The notes beneath the pieces were generated by a model that saw only the letters and a program-made list of their open reading frames with translations, did not search any database and was not told where the DNA came from. Shown here piece after piece: positions 8,482 to 16,838 of a DNA stretch of 64,000 bases. The translations under genes were made by a program, and so were the position numbers. Position 1 is the stretch's first letter, and every line of letters starts with the position of its first letter. This DNA comes from Burkholderiaceae bacterium (GTDB lineage Bacteria > Pseudomonadota > Gammaproteobacteria > Burkholderiales > Burkholderiaceae_D), in contig JAOAUN010000014.1 in NCBI GenBank assembly GCA_030157545.1, positions 62,001 through 126,000 on the forward strand, in the 5' to 3' direction.

Positions 8482-10689
8482 TCAACGTAAATTGATAATT
8501 GGCGGTTCAGCAGGCAGTAATTTCGGAGGCGCATTCGAAGGCATTTGCGGCAGCTCGCTATAGCCGTCACTCTGCGACATCGGACCACCGACGGGCTTGC
8601 CGTCTTCCAGCGGCGGCAGTCGCGGCAAATTCATATCAGGCATCAAGACATTGCCTTCGGGCTGGGCCGCAAGTTGCGCGCCGCGAATATAGTCATAGCG
8701 GTCACCCGCCAGCGCTTCGCTCTGAATGTCGGTGCGCACCACGGTCGGCCGCAGGAATACCATCAGGTTGGTCTTGCCGCGTTTCTTGGTCTGGTACTTG
8801 AACAGATAGCCAAGCACCGGAATATCACCAAGACCCGGCACTTTTTCGAGACTGTCATTGAGCGTATCTTCAATCAGGCCGCCGAGCACGATGATCTGGC
8901 CGTCATCGACCAGCACATTGGTATCGATAGAGCGCTTACTGGTAATCAGCCCCGACGTGGTCGACTGCTGAATGCTCGAGGTCTCTTGATAGATCGCCAT
9001 CTTGACGGTACCGCCTTCCGAAATTTGAGGGCGCACGCGCAAAGACAAACCGATGTCGCGCCGCTCTATGGTCTGGAAGGGATTGACGCCGGCGGTGCCG
9101 CCGGAAGCCGGCGTGGTGAATTGGCCCGTGATGAAGGGCACGTTCTGACCGACGATGATGCGCGCTTCTTCATTGTCGAGCGTAATCAAATTCGGCATCG
9201 ACAAAATATTGGCTTTTACGTCACTTTCCAGCGCGTGCGCGAGCGCGCCCAGACTCAGCCTGCCATTCTTTTGCCTGAATAGTCCGGCTGTCAGACCATT
9301 GCCAGGTTGCAGAGGCGTTTGGGATTTACTGATGACGGAACCGACCTGCGAAATCAGATTATTACCTTCGGCAGCAAAACCGGTCAGGACTCCAACTCGA
9401 TAATTGCTACCTCCATTGCCGGACAGAGCGGCCCACTGAACGCCGAGTTCGGCAGCCTTGTCTGCTGTAACTTCAACGATCAGGGATTCGACATAGACTT
9501 GTGCACGCCGCGCGTCGAGCTGGTCTATGATGCCACGCAGATTCCGGTACACGGTTTCATTGGCAGTAATGATTAGCGTGTTGGTTGTCGGATCGGCCTG
9601 TATGTAACCAACAGCGCCTCCACTTGGCAAAGGACCTTGCGCCGGTGCCGGCGACGAAGGCGGCAACTGCATGCCAGCCGTTGCAGTGGCATTGGCAGCA
9701 CTAGCCTGAGACGGCGGCGCTGTCGTACTGACCGATGTCAGCCCCGACGCAGCGCTGCCCGTATCAGCTGCCATTACCGCGCGCAGGACTATTGCCAGCT
9801 TGGCTGCTTCCGCATTTTTCAGGTAGACCACGTGGACGTTGCCGGGCAACGCAGTGGGCTGGTCCAGTTTGGTAATGAGTGTGCGTGCCAGCGTCGCACG
9901 AGCCTGGGTCGGCGCGCGGAGGATGATGGCGTTAGTGCGTGTATCTGCCAGTAGCATCAGGCGGCCGGCATCTGCGCCTTGAGCACCCTGTACGCCGGGC
10001 GTGCCACCCGCCTGATCAAGCAGGCGGTTCAGGATAGGCACCATATCGCTGGCGATTGCATGCTTTAACGGCAGGACATCAATTGCGCCAATCGCGGGCG
10101 TGTCGAGTGCGGCGATGAGGCGCGACAGCCGTCTCAGATTATCTGCATAGTCGGTAATCACAAGCGTGTTGTTACCAGGGTCGGCATTGATGGCGTTGTT
10201 CGGCGAGATCAGCGGCCGCAATACATTGATCAGGTTGGTAGCTGGCTCGTGATTGAGCCGGAAAACCTGGGTCATGATCTGGTCGCCGCGCACTTTGCCC
10301 GTTTGAATAGTCGACGCCTGCAATTTGGCATCGGCTTCAGGCACCACTTTAATGAAGGATTCCGTGCGCACTACCGCATAACCTTGCAGGCGCAAAACGG
10401 AAGTCAGCATGTTGAAGGCCTGCGCTTTTGTCACCGGCTTTTCCGATACCAGATTGATAGTGCCTTTGACACGGGGATCAATGACAAAGGTATTACCGGT
10501 GTAATGTCCGATGGCACGCACCACCGACTCAATATCAGCGCCCACAAAATTCAGCGTTGCCTGATTGTTGCCCGGCTCCTGCGCGCGTGCCGGCGGCAGA
10601 TTGCTCAACGCCACCAGTAAAAGCGTGGCCATATACAAAGGCAGAATTTGATTCCGCAAACGGCTTTCGGTTCGTTTTTTATTCATCAT
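8482..10689 (-). CDS. gspD: Type II secretion outer-membrane secretin GspD
   Basis: Forms the gated outer-membrane channel. A signal peptide with a hydrophobic core is at about 14-35, cut near ARA-QEPG. There is no lipobox. The N0 domain (about 42-115) is followed by three N-domains and the C-terminal secretin domain (about 490-650) with VPFITGQF and the conserved VLGGLIEDT region. Low-complexity Ser/Ala/Pro runs near 310-350 separate N-domains. The C-terminal tail is Pro-rich. The start is the first of two adjacent ATGs and overlaps the gspN stop by four bases. The length of 735 residues is within the family range. Confidence 0.95.
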   Translation of the reverse strand: MMNKKRTESRLRNQILPLYMATLLLVALSNLPPARAQEPGNNQATLNFVGADIESVVRAIGHYTGNTFVIDPRVKGTINLVSEKPVTKAQAFNMLTSVLRLQGYAVVRTESFIKVVPEADAKLQASTIQTGKVRGDQIMTQVFRLNHEPATNLINVLRPLISPNNAINADPGNNTLVITDYADNLRRLSRLIAALDTPAIGAIDVLPLKHAIASDMVPILNRLLDQAGGTPGVQGAQGADAGRLMLLADTRTNAIILRAPTQARATLARTLITKLDQPTALPGNVHVVYLKNAEAAKLAIVLRAVMAADTGSAASGLTSVSTTAPPSQASAANATATAGMQLPPSSPAPAQGPLPSGGAVGYIQADPTTNTLIITANETVYRNLRGIIDQLDARRAQVYVESLIVEVTADKAAELGVQWAALSGNGGSNYRVGVLTGFAAEGNNLISQVGSVISKSQTPLQPGNGLTAGLFRQKNGRLSLGALAHALESDVKANILSMPNLITLDNEEARIIVGQNVPFITGQFTTPASGGTAGVNPFQTIERRDIGLSLRVRPQISEGGTVKMAIYQETSSIQQSTTSGLITSKRSIDTNVLVDDGQIIVLGGLIEDTLNDSLEKVPGLGDIPVLGYLFKYQTKKRGKTNLMVFLRPTVVRTDIQSEALAGDRYDYIRGAQLAAQPEGNVLMPDMNLPRLPPLEDGKPVGGPMSQSDGYSELPQMPSNAPPKLLPAEPPIINLR

Positions 10690-11453
10690 TTAAATTCGAG
10701 CGCGATAAAGTTTTTATTTCCCACCTGACGTCGCTGACCCAGCAAATTCAGCAAAATCGCCAGCCTCTCTTCCTGACCTTCCTGTGCCTGCGCCTGTCCG
10801 GAAAACCGCAGCCTGCCGCCGGCGAACTGACCGGCGCCTTCCAACAGCAAGGGTCCGCTGCGGGTTGCCAGCGTCAACGCCGCTTGTTCACCATGCCAGT
10901 CAAGTTGCAACCGATACGCACCGAGCGGCTTGATCGGCGACAGCGTTGAGGCGATATCTGTCATCTCCAACAACATACGTCCGTCAATTGCCATCCTGTC
11001 CTTACTGCGCGTTAACAATAATTCTTCCCATGACAGCCGCATCTGTCCCGACGGCTGCAGCGTATTGAGCGGCGCGCCGAGTGCCGCCAGTCTTTCGGCT
11101 GGCAACAAAACTGCCGTACTGCCCAGCCGCCACTGCCGCCAATTTCCGGTAATCGTCATCGGCACACTCAGTGCTTCCGTGTTTTGCACAACGGCATCCA
11201 CTCTGCCAAGCAGCAATAGCGGGGATAGCCGCCAGCTAAAACGCCCCGGCAACAGCGGCGCAACCGCGCCGTCGTTGACCGCGCCAATAAATGCCGAACC
11301 GCGCCAGACACTACCCTGCGGGTCACCCAGCGTCAGGCGGCCTGCACTTTGCTGCTCGACCATAGGCATCAGCCAGGCTGCAGGCAAAAATGCGATGGCG
11401 GTCAGCAGTACAATCAGCAACCCAGCACCGCTCCACAGCACAATTTTTTTCAT
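10686..11453 (-). CDS. gspN: Type II secretion protein N
   Basis: Accessory inner-membrane protein found in some T2SS clusters; its exact role is not settled. One N-terminal hydrophobic helix (residues 5-28) anchors a periplasmic domain of about 220 residues with the family phrases GDPQGSVWRG and FSWRLSP. The length is 255 residues. It overlaps both neighbours by ATGA (gspM upstream, gspD downstream), so translation is likely coupled. Confidence 0.88.
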   Translation of the reverse strand: MKKIVLWSGAGLLIVLLTAIAFLPAAWLMPMVEQQSAGRLTLGDPQGSVWRGSAFIGAVNDGAVAPLLPGRFSWRLSPLLLLGRVDAVVQNTEALSVPMTITGNWRQWRLGSTAVLLPAERLAALGAPLNTLQPSGQMRLSWEELLLTRSKDRMAIDGRMLLEMTDIASTLSPIKPLGAYRLQLDWHGEQAALTLATRSGPLLLEGAGQFAGGRLRFSGQAQAQEGQEERLAILLNLLGQRRQVGNKNFIALEFK

Positions 11454-11956
11454 CGCTGCTGCCGCAAACTGAGGGTGGCATTGACCCGGTCTCTTTGTTC
11501 AAGCGCGACGACGTTCGCATCATTGACAACTAGCTGCGCGTTAGCATGCATGTCGGCCAGCCAGCCAATTAATTCGGCAAACGACACCCCGGACAACGTA
11601 AGCCTGACTAGTTCACCATTGACATCCAGTGTTTGCGGCTTAAGTCCTTTGCGCGCGAGACTGCTCTCGAGCATGGAGCGCGAAACTGGGGCAAAGTCGC
11701 CAGTTGCGTCCTTCGTCGTATCAGTGCGTGCCGGTAGCGCAGCCGCCTGTTTGGTCAGTGCCTGCAGTTGCGCCAGTTGCGCATGCATGGCGGGCAATGT
11801 TTTTTTCAATTGCGCGCGCCCTTGCACGGCCGGATCAATCAGCCACAACCAGACCAACAGCAACAACACCAGACCGCTGGCGATCAGCAACACGCTGCGT
11901 TCGCGCGCATTACGCGCGTCCCAAAAAGAATGAAACGAGGCGCGTATGGAATTCAT
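11450..11956 (-). CDS. gspM: Type II secretion protein M
   Basis: Small inner-membrane protein that partners GspL. It has a cytoplasmic start with the family-like phrase FWDARNARERS, one membrane helix at about 23-42, and a periplasmic ferredoxin-like domain. The length of 168 residues is normal. Four-base overlaps with gspL and gspN show tight operon packing. Confidence 0.9.
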   Translation of the reverse strand: MNSIRASFHSFWDARNARERSVLLIASGLVLLLLVWLWLIDPAVQGRAQLKKTLPAMHAQLAQLQALTKQAAALPARTDTTKDATGDFAPVSRSMLESSLARKGLKPQTLDVNGELVRLTLSGVSFAELIGWLADMHANAQLVVNDANVVALEQRDRVNATLSLRQQR

Positions 11957-13278
11957 GGTGCGCTCCTGATTAACCAGACAAGACCCTCGCCTTCGGCAGG
12001 ACCTTCGGTAACGCTTGCTTGCCGGGGCGCCAACGCGCTGCGCGCTGCTGCGAGGGGAGGATGCATGCCGGGTTTGAAGCGCACGCTCAACGTGCCATCC
12101 CGATAGCCCAGTGCTGCAATTGCTGTGGTTGCTGTGGTTGCTGTGGTTACTGTGTCGGACTTCGTCTGATCAACTACTCCGGCTGGCAAGGCAGACCATA
12201 CCTCGCCCATACTCGCGGCCAAGGCGACAAAGTCGTCGGGTGCAGCTTGTCCACTGCGGCGCTGGGCAGCTGCAATCTTTTGCTGTGCTTGTGCAAGCGG
12301 ATCCACCACCACGCTGTCAGCAGGGAAAGCATTTTTATAGGTGCGCAACATCGCTGCGCGCACATCATTCGCCTCACTCCTCAGACGCCACCAATCCCAA
12401 TTCAGCGCCAGCACATTGACCAATATGAGAAGACCGGCAAGTACCAGCGGCCAGCGCCAACGTCGCCAGTCAATCGCCTTCGACTCTGTCGTGGCGAGGC
12501 CTGTCATCAGGTCGAGTGCGCTGCTGTCGGCGCCTTGCAGCAATGGCAGCCAGTCTTCTTCATCGACATTGAACTGCATGCCTTCCGGCGCGAGGCTCTG
12601 CGCAGCATGCCGGTACGCGTCGAGCCGTGCAGCAGGTACCGACAACGCAATCGGCTGATGCGCTGCCAATCCCATCAACGCGAGGCAGACTTCGACTTCA
12701 GGTTCATCGCCAGAAACCGGCGCCATTGGCAAGCCCATGCCTTCATTGGCAGACAGCCGCACTGCCAGATCAATCTGCTTGTGCATTTCCGTCACCGTTG
12801 CCGCCGCACCGTGCGCAGGCAGCGGCAGCGCCAGTTGCAAAGGCAACGCAACGATCTGCCGTGCCCCCAGAGAACGCACGCTAGTGACCACCGCCTGCAG
12901 CCAGCTGCGCTCAAGCACGGCGATGGTGCGCATGCTCCCGGCTTCCGGCAAAGCGACCAGCACGCAATCGGCGGTATCAGTTATGAGCCGGTCTTCTACC
13001 AGCGCCGGCAGGGCCGCTTTCAGACGTGCAGCCGACAAGGGCGGCACCTGCATGCGCAACAGCGTCACGTCGCTGGCTGCGAGCAGCAACAGCACGCGCT
13101 GCGCTTGTGCGCAGTACGGCGTGAGTTCGGCCAGCGTTGCCACTCCGCTACGTGCGATCTTGCCGTCGCGGGTGCGCATTGCAAAGGCTATCTGCTGGTC
13201 ATGCCAGTTCGCCATGGCTTTAGCCGCATGTCGCGAAGGCAAACGCAGTGCAAGCGTACTGATGGCGTTGGTTTTCAT
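11953..13278 (-). CDS. gspL: Type II secretion protein L
   Basis: Bitopic protein that binds the GspE ATPase on the cytoplasmic side. An actin-like cytoplasmic domain fills residues 1-265, a single membrane helix follows (about 272-292, after WRRWRW), and the rest is periplasmic. The periplasmic part contains a short in-frame nucleotide repeat (12121-12147) coding for a Thr-Thr-Ala run. The length of 441 residues is slightly long for the family. The gene starts 6 bases after gspK. Confidence 0.92.
   Translation of the reverse strand: MKTNAISTLALRLPSRHAAKAMANWHDQQIAFAMRTRDGKIARSGVATLAELTPYCAQAQRVLLLLAASDVTLLRMQVPPLSAARLKAALPALVEDRLITDTADCVLVALPEAGSMRTIAVLERSWLQAVVTSVRSLGARQIVALPLQLALPLPAHGAAATVTEMHKQIDLAVRLSANEGMGLPMAPVSGDEPEVEVCLALMGLAAHQPIALSVPAARLDAYRHAAQSLAPEGMQFNVDEEDWLPLLQGADSSALDLMTGLATTESKAIDWRRWRWPLVLAGLLILVNVLALNWDWWRLRSEANDVRAAMLRTYKNAFPADSVVVDPLAQAQQKIAAAQRRSGQAAPDDFVALAASMGEVWSALPAGVVDQTKSDTVTTATTATTAIAALGYRDGTLSVRFKPGMHPPLAAARSALAPRQASVTEGPAEGEGLVWLIRSAP
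12121..12147 (-). repeat. 9-base tandem repeat inside gspL
   Basis: Three exact copies of TGCTGTGGT (plus strand) with a degenerate fourth copy after them. On the coding strand it gives repeated Thr-Thr-Ala. Because the unit is 9 bases, gain or loss of a copy keeps the reading frame. Confidence 0.9.
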
Positions 13279-13284
13279 TGCGAC

Positions 13285-14256
13285 TCAGATTTCCCGTACC
13301 CACAGCAATTGCGTGTTGGCACCGTTGCGTTCTACTAGCCCTTGTACTTGCAGGGCCGCTTCCCGAATCGTGATGCGGCCGTTGACAAGAAAAAAACGGG
13401 TGCTCACATTGACGGCATTGCCATCAACAGAAACCTGGGTACCTGGCAAGCGCGCAGTCAGATCGTTCAAATTACGAAAGCTGCTATTGCGGCGGCTGGC
13501 AATGAGTGCATTGGCGTCGCTGAGGGAGAGCGGCGGCAGTTTTGCCGACAGCACTTCGGCCGAAGCGGTATTGGCATTGACGGCTGTGACACGCGGCAAA
13601 AAAATAATGTAGTCGCGCAGCGGCCGCAATACTTGCGGCGTGAAACCCGGCACGGCCAGCAAGTCGTCAATTTGTACAAAGCCGATAGGGCGGCTGCTGT
13701 TGTCTGTTCCCGTGTCTGTCCCGGCTTCTGTTCCGTTTGCGCCTGCAGCTGATGACTGGCGCTGGCTGGCGGCCACTTCTTGTGCAGCCGCGCGTGCGAG
13801 GCCGGGATCCTGGCGCAAGGCGCTGAGCAAACGCTCGAAGTTGCCGACTTCTGCTGCGTTGATTTCACCACCACTGGCCAACCCCGTCAGGTTCAGTCTG
13901 GCCTGCGCGTCCTGTATCGCACCCGACAGCACCGCATTGCCGGTGTCATCTTGTGCACCACCTTCTTCCACATATTGATCAAGCTTGGTATCCGAGAGCG
14001 GCACCGCCCACGGCTCGCTCAGATCATCGATGGCGGAATATTTGGCGTCTTCGCGCAAAATCAGGCGCGCCCAGTCGAGCGCGCCACGCAAGATCCATTG
14101 CTTTTGCAATTGCAGCCTTTGATTTTCTATCGAGCGCACTTGCACTTGCTGTTGCCAGAACAGGCTGGCCACGATGGTGATGGCCAGCGTTGTCAGCAGC
14201 AACGCCGTGATGACAGCGACACCTTGCTGGCGTGACCCTTGTGTCCCTTGATTCAT
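13285..14256 (-). CDS. gspK: Type II secretion minor pseudopilin GspK
   Basis: Tip pseudopilin that caps the I-J-K complex. The prepilin leader ends at RQQG followed by VAVITALLL, and position +5 is not Glu, which is normal for GspK. The hydrophobic helix is at about 14-36. A large periplasmic domain follows, including a helix-hairpin-helix-like region near 235-285 (LLAVPGFTPQVL and the SDANALIASR repeat). The length of 323 residues is normal. It overlaps gspJ by four bases. Confidence 0.93.
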   Translation of the reverse strand: MNQGTQGSRQQGVAVITALLLTTLAITIVASLFWQQQVQVRSIENQRLQLQKQWILRGALDWARLILREDAKYSAIDDLSEPWAVPLSDTKLDQYVEEGGAQDDTGNAVLSGAIQDAQARLNLTGLASGGEINAAEVGNFERLLSALRQDPGLARAAAQEVAASQRQSSAAGANGTEAGTDTGTDNSSRPIGFVQIDDLLAVPGFTPQVLRPLRDYIIFLPRVTAVNANTASAEVLSAKLPPLSLSDANALIASRRNSSFRNLNDLTARLPGTQVSVDGNAVNVSTRFFLVNGRITIREAALQVQGLVERNGANTQLLWVREI

Positions 14257-14930
14257 GCTGCACCCAGCAGGAATATCTTCGACAGGCTTGCCTCGCGTCC
14301 CGCCAGTTTCAAGGCAATCTGCAGACCGCTCCAGGTGGTTTGGGTCGAGGTGATGCCGGCTTCAGGGTTCATCATTGCGCCACGCGATGTCAGCGCGTTG
14401 CCTGCAAGGTTTTGCCAGCCACGCCAGCCGCGTCCGTCGTTTGCCCATACGCGCAGCGTGATTCCATCCACACCTGTCTGCAGCGGCACTGGCTGTCCGG
14501 TTGCACCGTTTTCTGCTTGCTGCCAGTACTGATCAAGCTGTTGCAAGTCGCGCGTGGCCGGTGACTCTGCGCGCGTGAGTACGCCATCGCGCAAGCGGTA
14601 GGTTACGAGTTGCAGCCGGGTCGGTTCGGCATCCGCATGCACGTTGCGCGCGAGCGTGATGTGCGACGCATCGATCACGACTGGCGCACGACCATCTATC
14701 TGCGCTGCATCGACTGCATTGGCGCAATCACTTTGCATTTGCGCAAAGGCCAGTTGCATGCCGCGCGTCTGTTCCAGCTCCAGATTCAAACTGGCGCGCG
14801 CGCGGGTAATGCTGTCGAGTCCGCGCCAGCCGAGCACAGCGACAAAGGCCAGTATGCTGATGGCGACTAACAATTCGACCAGTGTCAGGCCGCGGCGGGT
14901 AGGTCGATAATATTGACGCTTACAGCGCAT
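14253..14930 (-). CDS. gspJ: Type II secretion minor pseudopilin GspJ
   Basis: Prepilin-like protein with the cleavage site RRG followed by LTLVELLVAI; Glu is at +5. The leader is about 13 residues. The rest is a globular periplasmic domain of about 200 residues. The length of 225 is normal. The 5' end overlaps the gspI 3' end by 11 bases. Confidence 0.92.
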   Translation of the reverse strand: MRCKRQYYRPTRRGLTLVELLVAISILAFVAVLGWRGLDSITRARASLNLELEQTRGMQLAFAQMQSDCANAVDAAQIDGRAPVVIDASHITLARNVHADAEPTRLQLVTYRLRDGVLTRAESPATRDLQQLDQYWQQAENGATGQPVPLQTGVDGITLRVWANDGRGWRGWQNLAGNALTSRGAMMNPEAGITSTQTTWSGLQIALKLAGREASLSKIFLLGAA

Positions 14931-15324
14931 TCGGCACCACCTGCGTCAAGGTTATGATGCGATGCGATGGAGTACGCGTATCAATGACGGCGACCTCAAC
15001 GCGGCGAAATGCGGGATTCGGTGTCGGATAAATATTTTCCTGACAGCTCAGCGGCAACTCGCCCTGCGCACAGGAAAATTCGCGCCGGCCCAATGGCGGC
15101 CATTCATGCGCCAGACGGATTTGCGTCAATTGATTTTCAGCCGACCAGGTCGCCATCATCGCCGCGCGCAAGCCGCTGCTGTTCTGCGTCAGGCTGCCGA
15201 TGGCGCGCAGGCTCGCGCCAAGCGCGGTGCCGATAATGACCAGCGCGACCAGTACTTCCAGCAGCGTAAAACCTGTGTGCTTACTTGATTGCTGCTTTGA
15301 TTGCTGCTTTGATCGTGCTCGCAT
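14920..15324 (-). CDS. gspI: Type II secretion minor pseudopilin GspI
   Basis: Prepilin with cleavage site KHTG followed by FTLLEVLVAL; Glu is at +5. The 18-residue leader is longer than usual and is built from a duplicated SKQQ unit encoded by a 12-base tandem repeat (15285-15308). The length of 134 residues is normal. It starts directly after the gspH stop codon with no gap. Confidence 0.93.
   Translation of the reverse strand: MRARSKQQSKQQSSKHTGFTLLEVLVALVIIGTALGASLRAIGSLTQNSSGLRAAMMATWSAENQLTQIRLAHEWPPLGRREFSCAQGELPLSCQENIYPTPNPAFRRVEVAVIDTRTPSHRIITLTQVVPNAL
15285..15308 (-). repeat. 12-base tandem repeat in the gspI leader region
   Basis: Two exact copies of TTGATTGCTGCT (plus strand), with a degraded third copy next to them. 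It encodes the repeated Ser-Lys-Gln-Gln in the prepilin leader of GspI, so copy-number change stays in frame and alters leader length only. Confidence 0.85.
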
Positions 15325-15849
15325 TCACTCCACCTGAAAATGTCCTATGCCATCGGCGCGCACGGCGGCGCTTTGCCCGTTCAATGCGAGTGTGAGTACA
15401 AATGCTTTATCAACAGGTTCGCGGCCGAACACGATGCGCACAGGCAATCCTTCTTTCATAGCTGGGCTGCTTGGGCTGATACTCAACTCCAGAGGGCCGC
15501 GCTTGAAAGCACGCTCACGCAAAATGGCATCTTCCTTCAGTAGCTGCCAGCTGTCGTTCTGCCGGATCAAGAAACGGTATTGACTGGCATCGGCCTCAAA
15601 CGCTACCGGCCGGTTGCGCACAATGGCTTCATCCCGCGCCAGTTGCAGCAGCAAGGCGATGCGTTGCGCTTCATTTTGTACAAGCTGCTTGTCACCCGGC
15701 ACCGCATTCAATGCAACGGCACCCAGCATGATGCCGACGATGACCAGTACCACCAGCAACTCCAGCAGAGTGAATGCTTTCTGTTTTGGTTTTGGTTTTG
15801 GTTTTGGCTTGGGCTTGGGCTTACTCCATCCAGGAACCGATATCTGCAT
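15325..15849 (-). CDS. gspH: Type II secretion minor pseudopilin GspH with repeat-built leader
   Basis: Prepilin-like protein with FTLLELLVVLVIVG after the cleavage site and Glu at +5. The residue before the cut is Ala (QKA) instead of the usual Gly. The leader is about 25 residues and contains six Lys-Pro pairs. The ATG at 15849 was chosen because GGAGG (15861-15865) lies 11 bases upstream; the frame is open further up to 15939, inside gspG. With this start the gene overlaps gspG by 29 bases and the Lys-Pro tract begins at the gspG stop codon. The globular part matches GspH in size (174 residues in all). Confidence 0.88.
   Translation of the reverse strand: MQISVPGWSKPKPKPKPKPKPKQKAFTLLELLVVLVIVGIMLGAVALNAVPGDKQLVQNEAQRIALLLQLARDEAIVRNRPVAFEADASQYRFLIRQNDSWQLLKEDAILRERAFKRGPLELSISPSSPAMKEGLPVRIVFGREPVDKAFVLTLALNGQSAAVRADGIGHFQVE
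15787..15822 (-). repeat. Hexanucleotide repeat coding (Lys-Pro)6 in gspH
   Basis: Six tandem hexamers, read on the coding strand as AAGCCC or AAACCA variants, followed by two degraded copies coding KQ and KA. The tract lies in the prepilin leader just before the cleavage site. A 6-base unit keeps the frame when copies are gained or lost. Confidence 0.92.
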
Positions 15850-16273
15850 CGTTGCCTGTGCCTCCGGGCTGTCCGTCTGCGCCATATGAAAATATGTCGA
15901 CCTCTGCATGCGTGCCGGGCGATAAATATTGATAAGCATTACCCCATGGATCTTTGTTTAGCTTGTCCAGATAGCCGCCACTTTTCCAGTTCCGCGGCAC
16001 AGGCCCTGAAACCGGACGACTGACCAGCGCCTGCATACCCTGTTCCGTTGTGGGATAGCGCGCATTGTCGAGACGGTAAAGCTTGAGCCCTTGCATCAGC
16101 GTCGCGATATCTTGTTTGGCAGCCAGAATGCGGGCGTCATCCGTGCGCCCCATTAATTTGGGCACGACCAGTGCGGCAAGTATGCCCATGATGACGACCA
16201 CAACCATGATCTCGATCAGTGTAAAGCCGCGTTTTTTTGAGCGAGGAACAGTCGAATAAAAAGGTGGTCGCAT
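15821..16273 (-). CDS. gspG: Type II secretion major pseudopilin GspG
   Basis: Main subunit of the pseudopilus. The leader MRPPFYSTVPRSKKRG is followed by FTLIEIMVVVVIMGILAA, with Glu at +5 and Gly at -1. The family phrases RYPTTEQGMQALV and DPWGNAYQYLSPG are present near residues 75-125; these positions include the calcium-binding loop region. The length of 150 residues is normal. It is the first gene of the T2SS operon; its promoter must lie in the 169-base gap shared with the divergent cupin gene. Confidence 0.97.
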   Translation of the reverse strand: MRPPFYSTVPRSKKRGFTLIEIMVVVVIMGILAALVVPKLMGRTDDARILAAKQDIATLMQGLKLYRLDNARYPTTEQGMQALVSRPVSGPVPRNWKSGGYLDKLNKDPWGNAYQYLSPGTHAEVDIFSYGADGQPGGTGNDADIGSWME

Positions 16274-16442
16274 GAAAATCGTTTCGCTATTTTGGTCAAT
16301 GAATTTTGCTCAATGAGTGTGATCAGTCAGCAGAGTTTTGTATTGATACAGTCGTGCTTACACGAGTGGAACCTGAGTCGGATTGCAAATTCCGGAAAAA
16401 GTGCCAACCGGTTTTTTATATTTAAATTGAAGACTGGAAATT
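16274..16442. promoter_or_regulatory. Divergent intergenic region of gspG operon and cupin gene
   Basis: This AT-rich 169-base gap should hold the promoter of the whole T2SS operon (minus) and of the cupin gene (plus). I cannot pick out a clear -35/-10 pair on either strand. It is named because it is the only non-coding region ahead of gspG. Confidence 0.4.
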
Positions 16443-16778
16443 ATGTCTCTGCCGCATGCGTCATCCGGCGATCTGATTGATCTGCATCCGTATCGACAGC
16501 GATTGCAGGAAGCAACATCGACTGCCATCGTCCGTACTGAGCATCTGGAATTAATTCGTACTGTGCTGCATGCAGGCAAAAGCGTGCCCGAACACGCAGT
16601 CTCGTGCGAGATGACAATTCAATGCATAGAAGGATTTTTTACCGTGCGAGCGCACGGCAAGGACATTACGCTGCGGGCAGGACAGATGATATTTCTGGCA
16701 GCGCATGTGCCGCACGCACTGTCTGCAACCGAGGATGCATCAGCACTGCTGACGCTGGTGCGGCATTGTGAAGATTAA
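16443..16778 (+). CDS. Small cupin-domain protein
   Basis: A 111-residue single-domain cupin. Motif 1 reads GKSVPEHAVSCEMTIQCIEG and motif 2 GQMIFLAAHVPHALSA (about residues 44-63 and 79-94). The first motif keeps one His and the Glu but has Cys-containing spacing instead of the usual HxH, so metal binding may differ from classic cupins. Proteins of this size often bind small ligands or act in stress responses; no substrate can be assigned. It is divergent from the T2SS operon and convergent with gpsA. Confidence 0.8.
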   Translation: MSLPHASSGDLIDLHPYRQRLQEATSTAIVRTEHLELIRTVLHAGKSVPEHAVSCEMTIQCIEGFFTVRAHGKDITLRAGQMIFLAAHVPHALSATEDASALLTLVRHCED

Positions 16779-16838
16779 CTCCGAACGGTTTTCAGAACAC
16801 CTGGTGCAGGGTCGCCCGCGCAGTGACCGTCTCTAAAA

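Noticed and set aside
12019..13338. 439-codon open frame on the plus strand
   Set aside because: Opposite gspL, in codon-complement phase. Arg-, His- and Gln-rich with no domain; a shadow.
15787..15822. Repeat tract considered as a CRISPR or phase-variation switch
   Set aside because: It is a coding hexamer tract without spacers, and copy change keeps the frame, so on/off switching by frameshift is not possible.
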